From Desulfocapsa sp. (GTDB taxonomy: Bacteria > Desulfobacterota > Desulfobulbia > Desulfobulbales > Desulfocapsaceae): DNA of 64,000 nt. Location: NCBI GenBank assembly GCA_016765495.1, contig JAESPV010000025.1, forward strand, positions 141,021 through 205,020, given 5' to 3'. Positions 42,288 through 52,303 of the stretch are shown here, one piece after another (positions within the stretch are counted from its first letter, which is position 1; each line of letters begins with the position of its first letter). The notes beneath the pieces are model-generated. The model was given only the letters and a program-made list of their open reading frames with translations, had not been told where the DNA came from and did not search any database. A program made the translations under genes and the position numbers.

Positions 42288-43901
42288 TCACATAGCATTC
42301 AAGAAAAACAAATTCAAGCATCCTATCAAAAATCCCAGTAACGCCCCAAAAAGATTGATATATTTAAACTGTTCTTCCATAATGGAAAGCAGAAGTCGTT
42401 CCAGGCGCATAAGATCAAGTGAATTGACTTTTTCTTTTACGATCTTCTGAATATTTAAAGAGTCGACAAGACCGGGAACTTCGACAGCAAGCATACCAGA
42501 AGCCATTCGTTGCAGGGAAGCGTAGATCCCTTCCCTGACACCTGCAGGCAAAAGTCTGGATATTTTTCCCACACGGTGATCCAATAGATTGTTCAACAGA
42601 CTCCCAACCATTGAATCCAGAGTTTTTCTGGTTTTTTCAGCTTTAAGAATGGTAAAAGCTTCCTGTTTCAGCCATTTCCTCCCTCGTGTTACACCATCTT
42701 CGCCCATTAGATCAAAAAGTATTTCACCCAGTGGGATTTTACCGCCATCTATGTGTGTCTCAATATTATCACGAATCATGGAGGCAAAGGCATTTGTGGT
42801 TTCCGGTTCCTGCAAAAGAGCAGCCAACTGCTGACTCAGGTTTGTACAAAAACCCTCCACCATATCATCATGATCATTTCCCACCATTTTCACCAGTGGA
42901 GTACCAAGTATTCCCACACTTCGTTCACGGAGAACTTTCGCAACCCTGCTCTGCACTTCATCATTCTGAAGCCACTCAACAATATCTTCTTCTTTTTCTT
43001 CAAGATATTCTCTTACTTTTTTTTCCACTACCTCGGGTGTAAGAAAACCACTTGCCAGAGCTGCCATTGGCCCCATACCAGCGACAAAGGAGTCCACTCC
43101 CATGCGTACTCCTGTAACAATACGATCTCTGATCGCAGGTTCTGCAATAATTTCTGCAAGTTTACTGAGCAAAAGCGGCGTCTGGTTCTCAATGGACGTT
43201 ACAATCAACTCCTGCATGGAACCAGGCATTATGTCACTTAAACTTTTTTCCTGCTGTAATACCGCATACACCTTTTGCTGAACAAAACTTTCAACCCACT
43301 CGTTCATGGCTGGGCTGGCAAGCATTCTCCCCAGACTTTTTTCCAGAAATTTGTAGACAGTTTCTCTATCTGCACCGGGTAGAAACATTTGCAGATCAGT
43401 GGCAAGCAGGCGATCAAATTGTTCATCTATGGACTCTTCGAGGATTTTTACAAAAGACTCTGAATCAAGAAATGAATGAATAGCTTTTTGTGATTGATCA
43501 GTAATTGCGTGAACTGCAACCTGATAATAACTTTGATATTTTTCCGGTACAATTTCGCACAGCGGACCATGATCTTTTTGGAGCAGAACCTCTCCCCTGC
43601 TTTCTATCAATTCGTAGAGAGTTTTCTGAAAACTTTTCTTTCCCAATGCCTTGCTGATCTCGGTACTGGTAAGCAAATGGCTTCCCACCATCTCACCAAT
43701 ATTAATTGCAAGGTCGCCCCGTTTAGACGGGATCACTCCTGGAGTCATGGGAATGCGTATGCCAAAAAGATATTTTGCGGTCAGTGGTCGAAACAGCATC
43801 TTAATAGCCACTTTATTCGTTAAATATCCGATAAATGCGCCCAGTAATGGAGGTGCTGCATATTGTAAATACGGTATTAAGCTAGAAGGATTAAACGGCA
43901 T
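42288..43901 (-). CDS. DUF445 family membrane protein
   Basis: 537 residues of unknown function. The N-terminal family motif is visible: PPLLGAFIGYLTNKVAIKMLFRPL, then GVIPSKRGDLAINIGEMVGSHLLT. A long, mostly helical and charged central region (about 70-500) is followed by a C-terminal helix pair (YINLFGALLGFLIGCLNLFFL). The same build is seen in Bacillus YheB. The start overlaps the gph gene by 11 bases, which implies co-transcription. Confidence 0.85.
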   Translation of the reverse strand: MPFNPSSLIPYLQYAAPPLLGAFIGYLTNKVAIKMLFRPLTAKYLFGIRIPMTPGVIPSKRGDLAINIGEMVGSHLLTSTEISKALGKKSFQKTLYELIESRGEVLLQKDHGPLCEIVPEKYQSYYQVAVHAITDQSQKAIHSFLDSESFVKILEESIDEQFDRLLATDLQMFLPGADRETVYKFLEKSLGRMLASPAMNEWVESFVQQKVYAVLQQEKSLSDIMPGSMQELIVTSIENQTPLLLSKLAEIIAEPAIRDRIVTGVRMGVDSFVAGMGPMAALASGFLTPEVVEKKVREYLEEKEEDIVEWLQNDEVQSRVAKVLRERSVGILGTPLVKMVGNDHDDMVEGFCTNLSQQLAALLQEPETTNAFASMIRDNIETHIDGGKIPLGEILFDLMGEDGVTRGRKWLKQEAFTILKAEKTRKTLDSMVGSLLNNLLDHRVGKISRLLPAGVREGIYASLQRMASGMLAVEVPGLVDSLNIQKIVKEKVNSLDLMRLERLLLSIMEEQFKYINLFGALLGFLIGCLNLFFLNAM

Positions 43902-44544
43902 ATGATACTACCTCTGCTGGAGTTGAAACAATTTTCCAGGCATTATTATTTTGAAGTTCTGCATGATCCCGAAAACCCCACTCCACACCAATGGTCCTCA
44001 TTCCTGCACTGTTTCCAGTCTGCATATCTGTTGCAGTGTCGCCAACGTAAAGAATTTCACCTGCCACCAGGCCCATTTTTTCAACAATCTCTATTGCCCC
44101 GGCTGGATCGGGTTTTTTTGCAACACCTTCCCGCTGACCAAAAACACATACGAATGAATGCTCAGGAAAGAAATATTCCACACAGTGTTTTGTGAATTCA
44201 TGGGGTTTATTGGAAAGCACCGCAAGCTGCAGACCAGCCGAAGACAAAGCGGTAATCATTTCAGGAATACCTTTATAGGGAGCAGAACGTACATGCCAGG
44301 ATTTAGCATATATTTTTCCAAACGTATTCATGTACTCCAGCAGCTGATCATCACTTGCATCGGCTGCGGGAATAATTCGTTGCATCAATGTTTTCAAGCC
44401 TTCGCCGACAAAATAACGATATGCATCCACCGGATGAGCAGGAAAACCAAAATGTTCAAGGGTTGCATTGCCGGCAATGGCAAGATCCTCAAGAGTATCC
44501 AGCAGTGTTCCGTCCAGATCAAATATCAGTCCTTTGCATTTCAT
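43891..44544 (-). CDS. gph: Phosphoglycolate phosphatase, HAD family
   Basis: Dephosphorylates 2-phosphoglycolate or a similar small phosphoester. HAD motif I is LIFDLDGTLLDTLEDLA at the start, motif II lies in LAVLSNKPHEF, and motifs III and IV in KKPDPAGAIEI and ILYVGDTATDMQTG. 217 residues from ATG at 44544, which follows AAGGAAG; a start eight codons earlier is less likely. Substrate assignment within the HAD superfamily is a best guess. Overlaps DUF445 downstream. Confidence 0.88.
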   Translation of the reverse strand: MKCKGLIFDLDGTLLDTLEDLAIAGNATLEHFGFPAHPVDAYRYFVGEGLKTLMQRIIPAADASDDQLLEYMNTFGKIYAKSWHVRSAPYKGIPEMITALSSAGLQLAVLSNKPHEFTKHCVEYFFPEHSFVCVFGQREGVAKKPDPAGAIEIVEKMGLVAGEILYVGDTATDMQTGNSAGMRTIGVEWGFRDHAELQNNNAWKIVSTPAEVVSYAV

Positions 44545-44733
44545 GATTTCTTCCTTTTCCCAGCACATATTAACAGGAGACTTCCTCTTTCAAATCCTTG
44601 GCAACAATAGCACCTGACAATTTTTCACACAACTCAAAATCAAAGCTAGTCATTTTTGTTCACTTTTTTTACTATTAATGATATGGATAGCTGACAGATT
44701 AAACCTAATATTACTTTCAGATGGATTAATACT

Positions 44734-45360
44734 ATGCTCTTTATTCATTTTTTCAAATCATCCATTGGTAAAAAATGGATAATGGCCTGCAGCGGAAGTT
44801 TCCTGATTCTTTTCCTCTGTAGTCATGCAGCTGGAAACGCAACTCTTTTCCACTCTATGCCACTCTTCCAGGACTATGCTGACCAACTGCACAGCCACCC
44901 CCTGATCATCTCGTTTTTAAGTAACGTACTATTTCTGGTCTTTGTCATTCATATAGTCACTGGAGTATTACTCTTTCTACAGAATCGCAAAGCAAGAGGT
45001 ACCGGATACAGGGTACAAAAAAGGGCGGTTAAATACTCACAGGCTTCAAGAACTATGATCTTCAGCGGATTCTTTATCCTGCTTTATATCCTGATTCATA
45101 CCTATGCTGTCTCTTTTGGGGACCACAGAATAATCAGCCTCACCATCTCTTATCTGTTTAGCTCTCCTCTTGTGATACTCTTTTATATCACTTCCTTCAT
45201 AGTGCTTGCCATTCACATAACTCACGGGTTTTGGTCAATGCTGCAGACATTTGGTGTTAATCACCCGAAGTACAATACGCTGATAAGAAATTTAACGTAT
45301 ATTGTTCCCGTATTTTTTCTTCTTATATTCAGTGCCATCTCCCTTATTTTTATCTTTTGA
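44734..45360 (+). CDS. sdhC: Succinate dehydrogenase / fumarate reductase cytochrome b subunit
   Basis: Single large membrane anchor with five hydrophobic helices, of the di-haem B type found in Wolinella and Bacillus, which react with menaquinone. KKWIMACSGSFLILFLCSHAAGNATLF carries the first haem His, and further His residues occur in LHSHPLIISF, FVIHIVTG, IHTYAVSFGDHR and AIHITHGFWSML. 208 residues. It starts the sdhC-A-B unit, 23 bases before sdhA. The direction of catalysis cannot be told from sequence. Confidence 0.92.
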   Translation: MLFIHFFKSSIGKKWIMACSGSFLILFLCSHAAGNATLFHSMPLFQDYADQLHSHPLIISFLSNVLFLVFVIHIVTGVLLFLQNRKARGTGYRVQKRAVKYSQASRTMIFSGFFILLYILIHTYAVSFGDHRIISLTISYLFSSPLVILFYITSFIVLAIHITHGFWSMLQTFGVNHPKYNTLIRNLTYIVPVFFLLIFSAISLIFIF

Positions 45361-45383
45361 ACAGGAATTGAACAGGTATACTC

Positions 45384-47312
45384 ATGGAACTTAAATCCAA
45401 TGTCCCCGAAGGCCCTTTGTCCGAAAAATGGGATAATCATCGTTTTTCCTCAAAACTTGTAAACCCTGCGAATCGTCGTAAATATTCAATTATTGTTGTT
45501 GGAACAGGTCTTGCCGGAGCCTCTGCTTCTGCAACTCTTGCTGAACAGGGGTATGAAGTAGAGACATTTTGCATTCAGGACAGCCCGAGACGTGCTCACT
45601 CCATTGCTGCCCAAGGGGGGATAAATGCAGCAAAAAACTATCAGAATGATGGCGACTCCATTCTACGTCTTTTTTATGACACCATTAAGGGCGGCGATTT
45701 CAGATCACGCGAAGCCAATGTATATAGATTAGCCCAGGTCAGCAATAGTATCATCGATCAATGCGTTGCACAGGGTGTTCCCTTTGCCCGGGAATATGGG
45801 GGAACCCTGGCCAACCGTTCTTTTGGTGGGGCACAAGTTTCACGAACCTTTTATGCGCGCGGCCAGACAGGGCAACAGCTTCTGCTCGGTGCCTACTCTG
45901 CCCTCGCACGCCAGATCAAAACCGGAAAAGTTACCATGCACACCCGTAAGGAGATGATGGAACTTGTTCTTGTTGACGGGAAAGCCCGGGGTATCGTTAC
46001 AAGGGACACAATAACCGGAAAGCTTGAAACATATTCAGCGGATGCCGTAATTCTTGCCACCGGCGGTTATGGTAATGCCTATTTTTTATCCACCAACGCC
46101 ATGGCTTCGAATGTCACAGCCGCTTGGCGGGCACATAAAAAAGGTGCTGGTTTTGCCAATCCTTGTTTTATCCAAATCCATCCCACCTGTATTCCGGTTC
46201 ACGGTAGTTTTCAATCAAAACTCACACTGATGAGTGAGAGTCTTCGCAATGATGGCAGGGTCTGGGTTCCCAAAAAATCTGGTGATACGAGAAGGCCCGG
46301 TTCTATTCCTGAAAATGAGCGCGATTATTATCTCGAAAGCAAATATCCCAGTTTTGGAAATCTTGTGCCCCGTGATGTTGCATCCCGTAATGCCAAGGAA
46401 CAGTGTGACGATGGAAAAGGTGTGGGTACAACTAACCTTGCTGTCTATCTTGATTTTGCAGAGGCCATCAGCAGGGATGGTGAAGCTACAATCCTCAAGA
46501 AATACGGAAACCTTTTTCAGATGTATGAAAAGATAACGGACTCCAACCCTTTGCACGAACCTATGATGATCTATCCCGCTGTTCATTACACCATGGGGGG
46601 GCTTTGGGTTGACTATAATCTGATGACAACAATCCCAGGGCTGTTTGCCATTGGGGAATGTAATTTCTCAGATCATGGAGCTAATCGCCTGGGTGCCAGT
46701 GCCCTCATGCAGGGGCTTGCAGACGGATATTTTATTATTGGCACAACCATCGCAGGCTACCTGGGTTCTACAGAGCAAGACACAGTGGACAACGGGCATG
46801 AACAGTTTTTAGCTGCGAAGAAAAGTGTTCAGGATCGTATCGCCAAACTTTTACGTAGCAGTGACGGCGGTCCTGCGGGAAAGTTCACCGTTGATGAAAT
46901 CCACAAAGAGCTTGGCCTCCTGCTTTGGGATCATTGCGGTATGGCACGGAACAAAGAAGGACTCGAAAAGGCATTGACTGAGCTCCCGGAAATTCAGAAA
47001 AAATTCTGGAACAATGTGTATATCCCAGGCACTGGCAAAGAGCTTAATCAATCCCTTGAACGGGCAGGACGTCTGGCTGATTTCCTTGAATTTGCAGAAA
47101 TCATGATCCTTGACGCACTGGATCGTGCCGAATCATGCGGTTGTCATCTGCGGGAAGAAAGCCAGACAGAAGAAAATGAAGCCAAGCGTGATGATGCCAG
47201 ATACAGCCATGTTGCAGTTTGGGAATATCAGGGAGAAGGTGGAGTGCCAAAACTCCATAAAGAACCGTTAATCTTCGAGAATGTGACTCCAAGTCAACGA
47301 AGTTATAAATAA
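45384..47312 (+). CDS. sdhA: Succinate dehydrogenase / fumarate reductase flavoprotein
   Basis: Catalytic FAD subunit. The dinucleotide fold is [19 protein letters not shown] at about residue 38 and the covalent flavin-binding His72 lies in [23 protein letters not shown]-like [14 protein letters not shown] and the catalytic Arg region ([28 protein letters not shown]) are complete. 642 residues matches the B-type enzyme. The gene sits between sdhC and sdhB at short distance. Confidence 0.96.
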   Translation: MELKSNVPEGPLSEKWDNHRFSSKLVNPANRRKYSIIVVGTGLAGASASATLAEQGYEVETFCIQDSPRRAHSIAAQGGINAAKNYQNDGDSILRLFYDTIKGGDFRSREANVYRLAQVSNSIIDQCVAQGVPFAREYGGTLANRSFGGAQVSRTFYARGQTGQQLLLGAYSALARQIKTGKVTMHTRKEMMELVLVDGKARGIVTRDTITGKLETYSADAVILATGGYGNAYFLSTNAMASNVTAAWRAHKKGAGFANPCFIQIHPTCIPVHGSFQSKLTLMSESLRNDGRVWVPKKSGDTRRPGSIPENERDYYLESKYPSFGNLVPRDVASRNAKEQCDDGKGVGTTNLAVYLDFAEAISRDGEATILKKYGNLFQMYEKITDSNPLHEPMMIYPAVHYTMGGLWVDYNLMTTIPGLFAIGECNFSDHGANRLGASALMQGLADGYFIIGTTIAGYLGSTEQDTVDNGHEQFLAAKKSVQDRIAKLLRSSDGGPAGKFTVDEIHKELGLLLWDHCGMARNKEGLEKALTELPEIQKKFWNNVYIPGTGKELNQSLERAGRLADFLEFAEIMILDALDRAESCGCHLREESQTEENEAKRDDARYSHVAVWEYQGEGGVPKLHKEPLIFENVTPSQRSYK

Positions 47313-47327
47313 CAGAGATTTTCTATT

Positions 47328-48086
47328 ATGAGCACAACAAGTATTAGTCTCAACCTTGAAATCTGGCGTCAAAAAAACTCTCAAGCAAAGGGTGACTTTG
47401 AAACCTATAAACTCAGCAATGTATCCACGGATATGTCATTCCTGGAAATGCTCGACGTTTTGAATGAACAACTGACCCGTGAAGGACAAGATCCGGTGGC
47501 CTTTGATCATGACTGCCGGGAAGGTATTTGTGGTATGTGTGCGGCTGTAATCAACGGCATTGCCCATGGCCCTGAACCTGAAACCACACTTTGTCAACTC
47601 CATATGCGACACTTTGACGATGGAGACACCCTCGTTATAGAGCCATTTCGTTCCCGAGCATTTCCCATTCGTAAAGATCTGGTCATTGATCGTAGTTCAC
47701 TTGACAGGATTATTCAGGCCGGAGGCTATGTCTCTGTTAACACTGGAGGAACACCAGACGGAAATTCAATTCCGATCCCTTCTGCCACTGCTGAACTTGC
47801 CATGGATGCAGCATCTTGTATCGGTTGTGGCGCCTGCGTTGCAAGTTGCCCAAATGGTGCGGCCATGCTTTTTACCGGGGCAAAAATTTCTCAATTAAGT
47901 TTATTAGCTCAGGGACGACCTGAACGGAAAGAACGCGCCATGGCCATGGTAACTACAATGGACAAAGAGGGATTTGGCAACTGCACCAACGAGCGGGAAT
48001 GTGAGGCTGTTTGCCCCAAAGGAATTTCAATTAGACATATTGCAAGGATGAACAGGGAATTTGTGAAAGCTTCGTTTTTTGGATAA
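47328..48086 (+). CDS. sdhB: Succinate dehydrogenase / fumarate reductase iron-sulfur subunit
   Basis: Carries three Fe-S clusters between flavin and quinone. The plant-type [2Fe-2S] motif is [16 protein letters not shown] at about residue 63; the second domain holds [15 protein letters not shown] and [15 protein letters not shown] for the [4Fe-4S] and [3Fe-4S] clusters. 252 residues is typical. The stop lies next to the GGR-family gene, suggesting one operon. Confidence 0.96.
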   Translation: MSTTSISLNLEIWRQKNSQAKGDFETYKLSNVSTDMSFLEMLDVLNEQLTREGQDPVAFDHDCREGICGMCAAVINGIAHGPEPETTLCQLHMRHFDDGDTLVIEPFRSRAFPIRKDLVIDRSSLDRIIQAGGYVSVNTGGTPDGNSIPIPSATAELAMDAASCIGCGACVASCPNGAAMLFTGAKISQLSLLAQGRPERKERAMAMVTTMDKEGFGNCTNERECEAVCPKGISIRHIARMNREFVKASFFG

Positions 48087-48111
48087 AAACCTGGTCTTCA
48101 AGAATAATCCT

Positions 48112-49143
48112 ATGCATGTCCACACTCTTATCATCGGTGCAGGCCCCGGTGGCCTTGCCTGCGCAAAAATTCTTGCTGAACTTGGTATAGACACCCTTGT
48201 TCTTGAAAGAAAAAAGATCATCGGTCCAAAGGTATGTGCCGGAGGGATCACCTGGAGTGGATTAATAAGCCGTGTTCCTGAAACACTCGCCGAAAAATCA
48301 TTTCCAAAACAATACATTAAAACTCCTTTCCAGGAGATATCTATTCAGGAAAAAGCACCTATCATTGCCACAGTAAATCGTGAAAAGCTTGGCCAATACA
48401 TGGCACAACTTGCAGAGGATGCCGGGGCAAAACTTCGCACAGGGGTAATTGTTCGAAAAATCAGCACAGGCACCGTTCGTGTTGTTGATAAAGAACACGG
48501 TACCGAGGAAGCAATCAGTTTTGACAATCTTGTGGGAGCAGACGGTTCAAGTTCACGTGTAAGAAGATTTTTAAAACTCGAAAATAAACGGTTGGGGATT
48601 GGCATAAACTATCAAATCGCCGGAGATGTCCCCAAAATGGAATGGCATCTTAATAATCAGCTCTTCGGTAATGGCTACGCCTGGATCTTTCCTCACGCCG
48701 AAACAATTTCCATTGGTGCTTATGTTGACAGAAACAGAATGGGGCCGGGAAAATTAAAGAACAACCTCGTCAACTGGGCCAGGAAACAGGGCTATGACCT
48801 GGATCAACACTCTGCGAAGGCCGAATATATCAACTATGATTATCAGGGATGGAACTTTGACAACATCTTTCTGACAGGTGATGCGGCAGGTCTTGCTTCG
48901 GGCTTAACAGGAGAAGGTATTTACCCTGCAATAATATCAGGGGAACAGGTGGCACGAACCATAGCAAACCCTGAGCACAGCACTGACATCATGGATAATT
49001 TGATTTCCAGACATGATAAACACAGCAAAATGGTTGCAATCAGTGGAAAAAATGGGTTATTAAATTCAGTACTTGCAGAACTGGTGACACTGGGGCTGCG
49101 ATCAGGTATGATTAAGTTCAGTAAACTGGAAATGGCTGTATAA
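48112..49143 (+). CDS. Geranylgeranyl-reductase-family flavoprotein
   Basis: FAD-dependent reductase of isoprenoid double bonds. TLIIGAGPGGLACAKILAE is the FAD-binding start, KVCAGGITWSG is the family cysteine motif, and FLTGDAAGLASGLTGEGIYPAIISGE the second FAD motif. 343 residues from ATG at 48112; a TTG at 48079 overlapping sdhB is a possible alternative. Members of this family saturate archaeal lipids, chlorophyll tails or, in mycobacteria, menaquinone (MenJ). Standing right after sdhCAB, a role on the menaquinone tail is an inference. Confidence 0.85.
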   Translation: MHVHTLIIGAGPGGLACAKILAELGIDTLVLERKKIIGPKVCAGGITWSGLISRVPETLAEKSFPKQYIKTPFQEISIQEKAPIIATVNREKLGQYMAQLAEDAGAKLRTGVIVRKISTGTVRVVDKEHGTEEAISFDNLVGADGSSSRVRRFLKLENKRLGIGINYQIAGDVPKMEWHLNNQLFGNGYAWIFPHAETISIGAYVDRNRMGPGKLKNNLVNWARKQGYDLDQHSAKAEYINYDYQGWNFDNIFLTGDAAGLASGLTGEGIYPAIISGEQVARTIANPEHSTDIMDNLISRHDKHSKMVAISGKNGLLNSVLAELVTLGLRSGMIKFSKLEMAV

Positions 49144-49192
49144 ATAGTGTTGTACCGGAGATATCAAAACTCCTATTGGAATTTTTTCCTCT

Positions 49193-49226
49193 ATAGGTTT
49201 TCAGTCACCAATTGCTGAAAACCTAT
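49193..49226 (+). other. Perfect hairpin after the sdh-GGR unit
   Basis: ATAGGTTTTCAG and CTGAAAACCTAT are perfect 12-bp inverted repeats with a 10-base loop. No T-run follows on the plus strand. Probably the 3' end structure of the sdhCAB-GGR transcript. Confidence 0.5.
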
Positions 49227-49242
49227 TCCCAATACCTTATAC

Positions 49243-49263
49243 TAATACCTAATACCTAATACC
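49243..49263 (+). repeat. Three tandem TAATACC heptamers
   Basis: TAATACC is repeated three times without error directly before the small cytochrome gene; a degenerate further copy lies at 49231. The unit ends 2 bases before the ATG, so it occupies the ribosome-binding position. Confidence 0.7.
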
Positions 49264-49265
49264 AC

Positions 49266-49535
49266 ATGCACACCACCAGAAAAAAAAAATCAATATTCAT
49301 CAATATCGCATTTGTAGTAACTTTAAGCGGAATTCTTCTTTTTCTATTCAGGGCCCCGGAAATAACAACACCGTCACTCCCCCACGATGATGACCACAAC
49401 CGTTTTTTTAGTATGAAGAAAAAAGTGGCCGGAAAATTATGCGTAGAGTGTCATACTCCTGAAGAAGTTTACGAAATCCATAAAGACAGCACGTCAAACA
49501 CCAATCGTTGTTTATTTTGCCATAGACGTGACTAG
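49266..49535 (+). CDS. Small membrane-anchored di-haem cytochrome c
   Basis: 89 residues. A basic start and one membrane helix (IFINIAFVVTLSGILLFLF) act as an uncleaved anchor, leaving a periplasmic tail with two haem c sites, CVECH at 59-63 and CLFCH at 82-86. Extra His residues (HDDDH, EIHKD) could be distal ligands. No known family name. It lies after sdhCAB and the GGR-type gene and may pass electrons between quinone-linked enzymes and periplasmic cytochromes. No ribosome site is visible; a TAATACC repeat is in its place. The stop overlaps convergent pepN by 4 bases. Confidence 0.78.
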   Translation: MHTTRKKKSIFINIAFVVTLSGILLFLFRAPEITTPSLPHDDDHNRFFSMKKKVAGKLCVECHTPEEVYEIHKDSTSNTNRCLFCHRRD

Positions 49536-52177
49536 GAATTCGGAAAAAAACAAACATGCAGACTTCTTCGTACCATTTCCGAGACATCCCCTGAAAGACC
49601 TTTTTTATCTGCAATGCGCTGAAGCTGTTTTTTCATAAGTACCTGCCGCGCCCCATCGTAACGTTTCCAAGTGGAAAATGGTGTGGTTAAGCGGGATGCA
49701 ATCTGGGGATTTCGAGAATCCAGTGCAAGGATTTGCTCGGCCAGAAAACAATACCCTTCACCATTATCACGATGAAAACAAACATGATTTGAGCCAAATG
49801 CTCCAATCAATGAACGTACTTTATTAGGATTTGTAATGGAAAAAGCAGGATGCTTCATCAGTTCCTGTACCGACGCAAGAGTGCCTGGCAAACTTGAAGT
49901 TGCCTGTAAGGTAAGCCATTTATCCATAACCAGCACATCGTCTTTCCATTTTTCGTAAAAATGTTCTAACAGTTCCAGACGCTCCGGGATCTCGCAGTTA
50001 CTAATAGCCGCCAGCACGGCAATGATATCGGTCATATTCTGACCATCATAATACTGGCGCAATGCAAGCTCCACATCTGTTTGATCGGGAGCATTTCCAG
50101 CTAAAAGATACGAGAGACAAACGTTCTTCAAACGTCTCTTCCCCATGGACTCAGGTGTTAATTTGTATTCCCCCTGGTCACAATTTTCTTCCCATATCTG
50201 CCTGAATTCACCATGCAAAACCCTACATAGTTCCTGACGAACAAATTTCCGTCCCTCATGCAAATTGTCAGGATCAATCACTGTCATTTGCTGAGCAAGA
50301 TAATTTTCTTCCGGCAGGATTAACGCCATTCCCAGGAGTGATTTGTCACTCCTTTGATCGGTCAGAATCCGTTTTACAGCCGCCACAAACAATGGGTCAA
50401 GAGTCGGTGATTCTCCATTCTGCAAACTTTTGGTAATTTCAAGAATCACTGCTTCACTTAGACGAAACGCAGCATCCCATCTATTAAAAGGATCTGAATC
50501 ATTTGCCATAAGAAAGGCAAGCTGTTCCCTGTCCTGCCATGGCATAATTTTCACAGGGGCTGAAAAACCGCGCAAAAGGGACAAGACTGGCTTTTCGGGA
50601 AGATTTTCAAAGGAATAGCTCTCTCTTTCGCTGCGAAAATGCAATACATCCTTTCCAGGGTTCATATCCTTACCAGCCGAATCCAGAAGGCCAAAGCAGA
50701 GTGGGATGTGAAATGCTTTTTTATTCTCCTGCAACTGACCTGGAGTTGATGGGCAGGTTTGTGCAATTTCCAGGCGATACTCCCCTGAGTTACTATTCCA
50801 ATGCTCTTCAATTTGTAATTCGGGAGTTCCGGATTGACTGTGCCAAAGTTTAAACTGCTCAAGATCAACTCCGGAAGCATCAGCAATGGCAGACACAAAA
50901 TCATCACAGGTCACTGCCTGTCCATCATGTCGCTTAAAATAGAGATCCATTCCTTTGCGAAAGTTTTCAGCACCAAGCAAGGTGTGCATCATGCGAATCA
51001 CTTCAGCACCCTTATTGTAAATAGTCACGGTGTAGAAATTATTAATTTCGACAAAAGAATCTGGACGAACAGGGTGCGCCATGGGTCCGGCATCTTCACG
51101 AAATTGAAAATTCCGCAATACCCGCACATCTTCAATACGCTGTATGGCACGAGAATTCATGTCTGATGAAAATTCCTGATCACGAAACACAGTCAAACCT
51201 TCTTTCAAACTCAACTGGAACCAGTCACGGCAGGTTACTCTGTTGCCGGTCCAGTTGTGAAAGTATTCATGGCCGATTACTCCCTCAATACCGAGATAAT
51301 CCTGATCAGTCGCTGTTTCCTTACTTGCAAGTACATACTTGGAGTTAAAAACATTCAGTCCTTTGTTTTCCATGGCGCCCATATTGAAATCATCAACAGC
51401 CACTATCATATACATATCAAGGTCGTACTCAAGGCCGAATTTCTCTTCATCCCATTGCATACTTTTCTTCAAGGAAGTCATGGCATGTCCGCATTTATTA
51501 CGATTCCTCTTTTCCACAAATATCTTTAAATCAATCTCGCGACCGGACATTGTCTCAAAGGAGTCATTAAGAGAAACAAGATCTCCTGCGACGAGCGCAA
51601 ACAGATAACTTGGCTTAGGAAAAGGATCTTCCCATATTACGAAATGACGACCTTCTTCAAGATCGCCCTCTTCCACTAAATTCCCGTTTGAGAGTAATAC
51701 GGGACAGCTGGTTTTGGATGCTTCAATGCGAGTAGTGAATCGTGCCATAACGTCCGGTCTGTCAAGATAATATGTTATCTTGCGAAACCCTTCAGCCTCA
51801 CACTGAGTACAGAAATTACCACTGGACCGATACAATCCTTCAAGTTCTGTATTTTTATCCGGATAGATCCGGGTACTGAGGTCAAGTATAAAAGTGTCTG
51901 ACATACCGGGCAAAATCACACCATCGTTAGTCAGTTGATAATTATCACTTGATAATTCCACACCATCCACTGCAATGTTGAGAAGCTCAAGTCCCTGACC
52001 ATGGAGGAAAAGATCTCCACTTGTTACCTGAGAATCCGGATTTTTTTGAAAAACAGTTTTAGCATGCACCACACAATCTTTATCGCTAAGTATAAAATCA
52101 AGATGTAATTCGTTTATAAGAAAATCTGGAACCTGATAATCTTTTCGATAAATGGTAGAATGCTTTCTGGTAGACAT
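49532..52177 (-). CDS. pepN: Aminopeptidase N, M1 family
   Basis: Cytoplasmic zinc metallopeptidase that removes N-terminal residues from peptides. The exopeptidase motif GAMEN is at 267-271 and the zinc site HEYFHNWTGNR starts at 303, with the third ligand Glu in SLKEGLTVFRDQEFS. 881 residues and the C-terminal DUF3458 domain place it with the E. coli PepN type. The start (MSTRKHSTIYRKDYQVPDF) matches the family. Divergent from dapL. Confidence 0.96.
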   Translation of the reverse strand: MSTRKHSTIYRKDYQVPDFLINELHLDFILSDKDCVVHAKTVFQKNPDSQVTSGDLFLHGQGLELLNIAVDGVELSSDNYQLTNDGVILPGMSDTFILDLSTRIYPDKNTELEGLYRSSGNFCTQCEAEGFRKITYYLDRPDVMARFTTRIEASKTSCPVLLSNGNLVEEGDLEEGRHFVIWEDPFPKPSYLFALVAGDLVSLNDSFETMSGREIDLKIFVEKRNRNKCGHAMTSLKKSMQWDEEKFGLEYDLDMYMIVAVDDFNMGAMENKGLNVFNSKYVLASKETATDQDYLGIEGVIGHEYFHNWTGNRVTCRDWFQLSLKEGLTVFRDQEFSSDMNSRAIQRIEDVRVLRNFQFREDAGPMAHPVRPDSFVEINNFYTVTIYNKGAEVIRMMHTLLGAENFRKGMDLYFKRHDGQAVTCDDFVSAIADASGVDLEQFKLWHSQSGTPELQIEEHWNSNSGEYRLEIAQTCPSTPGQLQENKKAFHIPLCFGLLDSAGKDMNPGKDVLHFRSERESYSFENLPEKPVLSLLRGFSAPVKIMPWQDREQLAFLMANDSDPFNRWDAAFRLSEAVILEITKSLQNGESPTLDPLFVAAVKRILTDQRSDKSLLGMALILPEENYLAQQMTVIDPDNLHEGRKFVRQELCRVLHGEFRQIWEENCDQGEYKLTPESMGKRRLKNVCLSYLLAGNAPDQTDVELALRQYYDGQNMTDIIAVLAAISNCEIPERLELLEHFYEKWKDDVLVMDKWLTLQATSSLPGTLASVQELMKHPAFSITNPNKVRSLIGAFGSNHVCFHRDNGEGYCFLAEQILALDSRNPQIASRLTTPFSTWKRYDGARQVLMKKQLQRIADKKGLSGDVSEMVRRSLHVCFFPNS

Positions 52178-52213
52178 GATTTTTCCTTTTTCTATTTTTC
52201 AATTCTGTTGGCG

Positions 52214-52242
52214 TTGACAGCCAATGAATTCCAGTATATTTT
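52214..52242 (+). promoter_or_regulatory. Promoter for dapL
   Basis: TTGACA (52214-52219) is followed after 17 bases by TATTTT (52237-52242); TATATT at 15 bases overlaps it. The transcript would have a leader of about 55 bases. No lysine riboswitch features are present. Confidence 0.5.
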
Positions 52243-52303
52243 CCATGACAATAAAAATCAAATTTGTAATTCAATACTCTATTAATGTTGAGGCGACAAT
52301 CCC

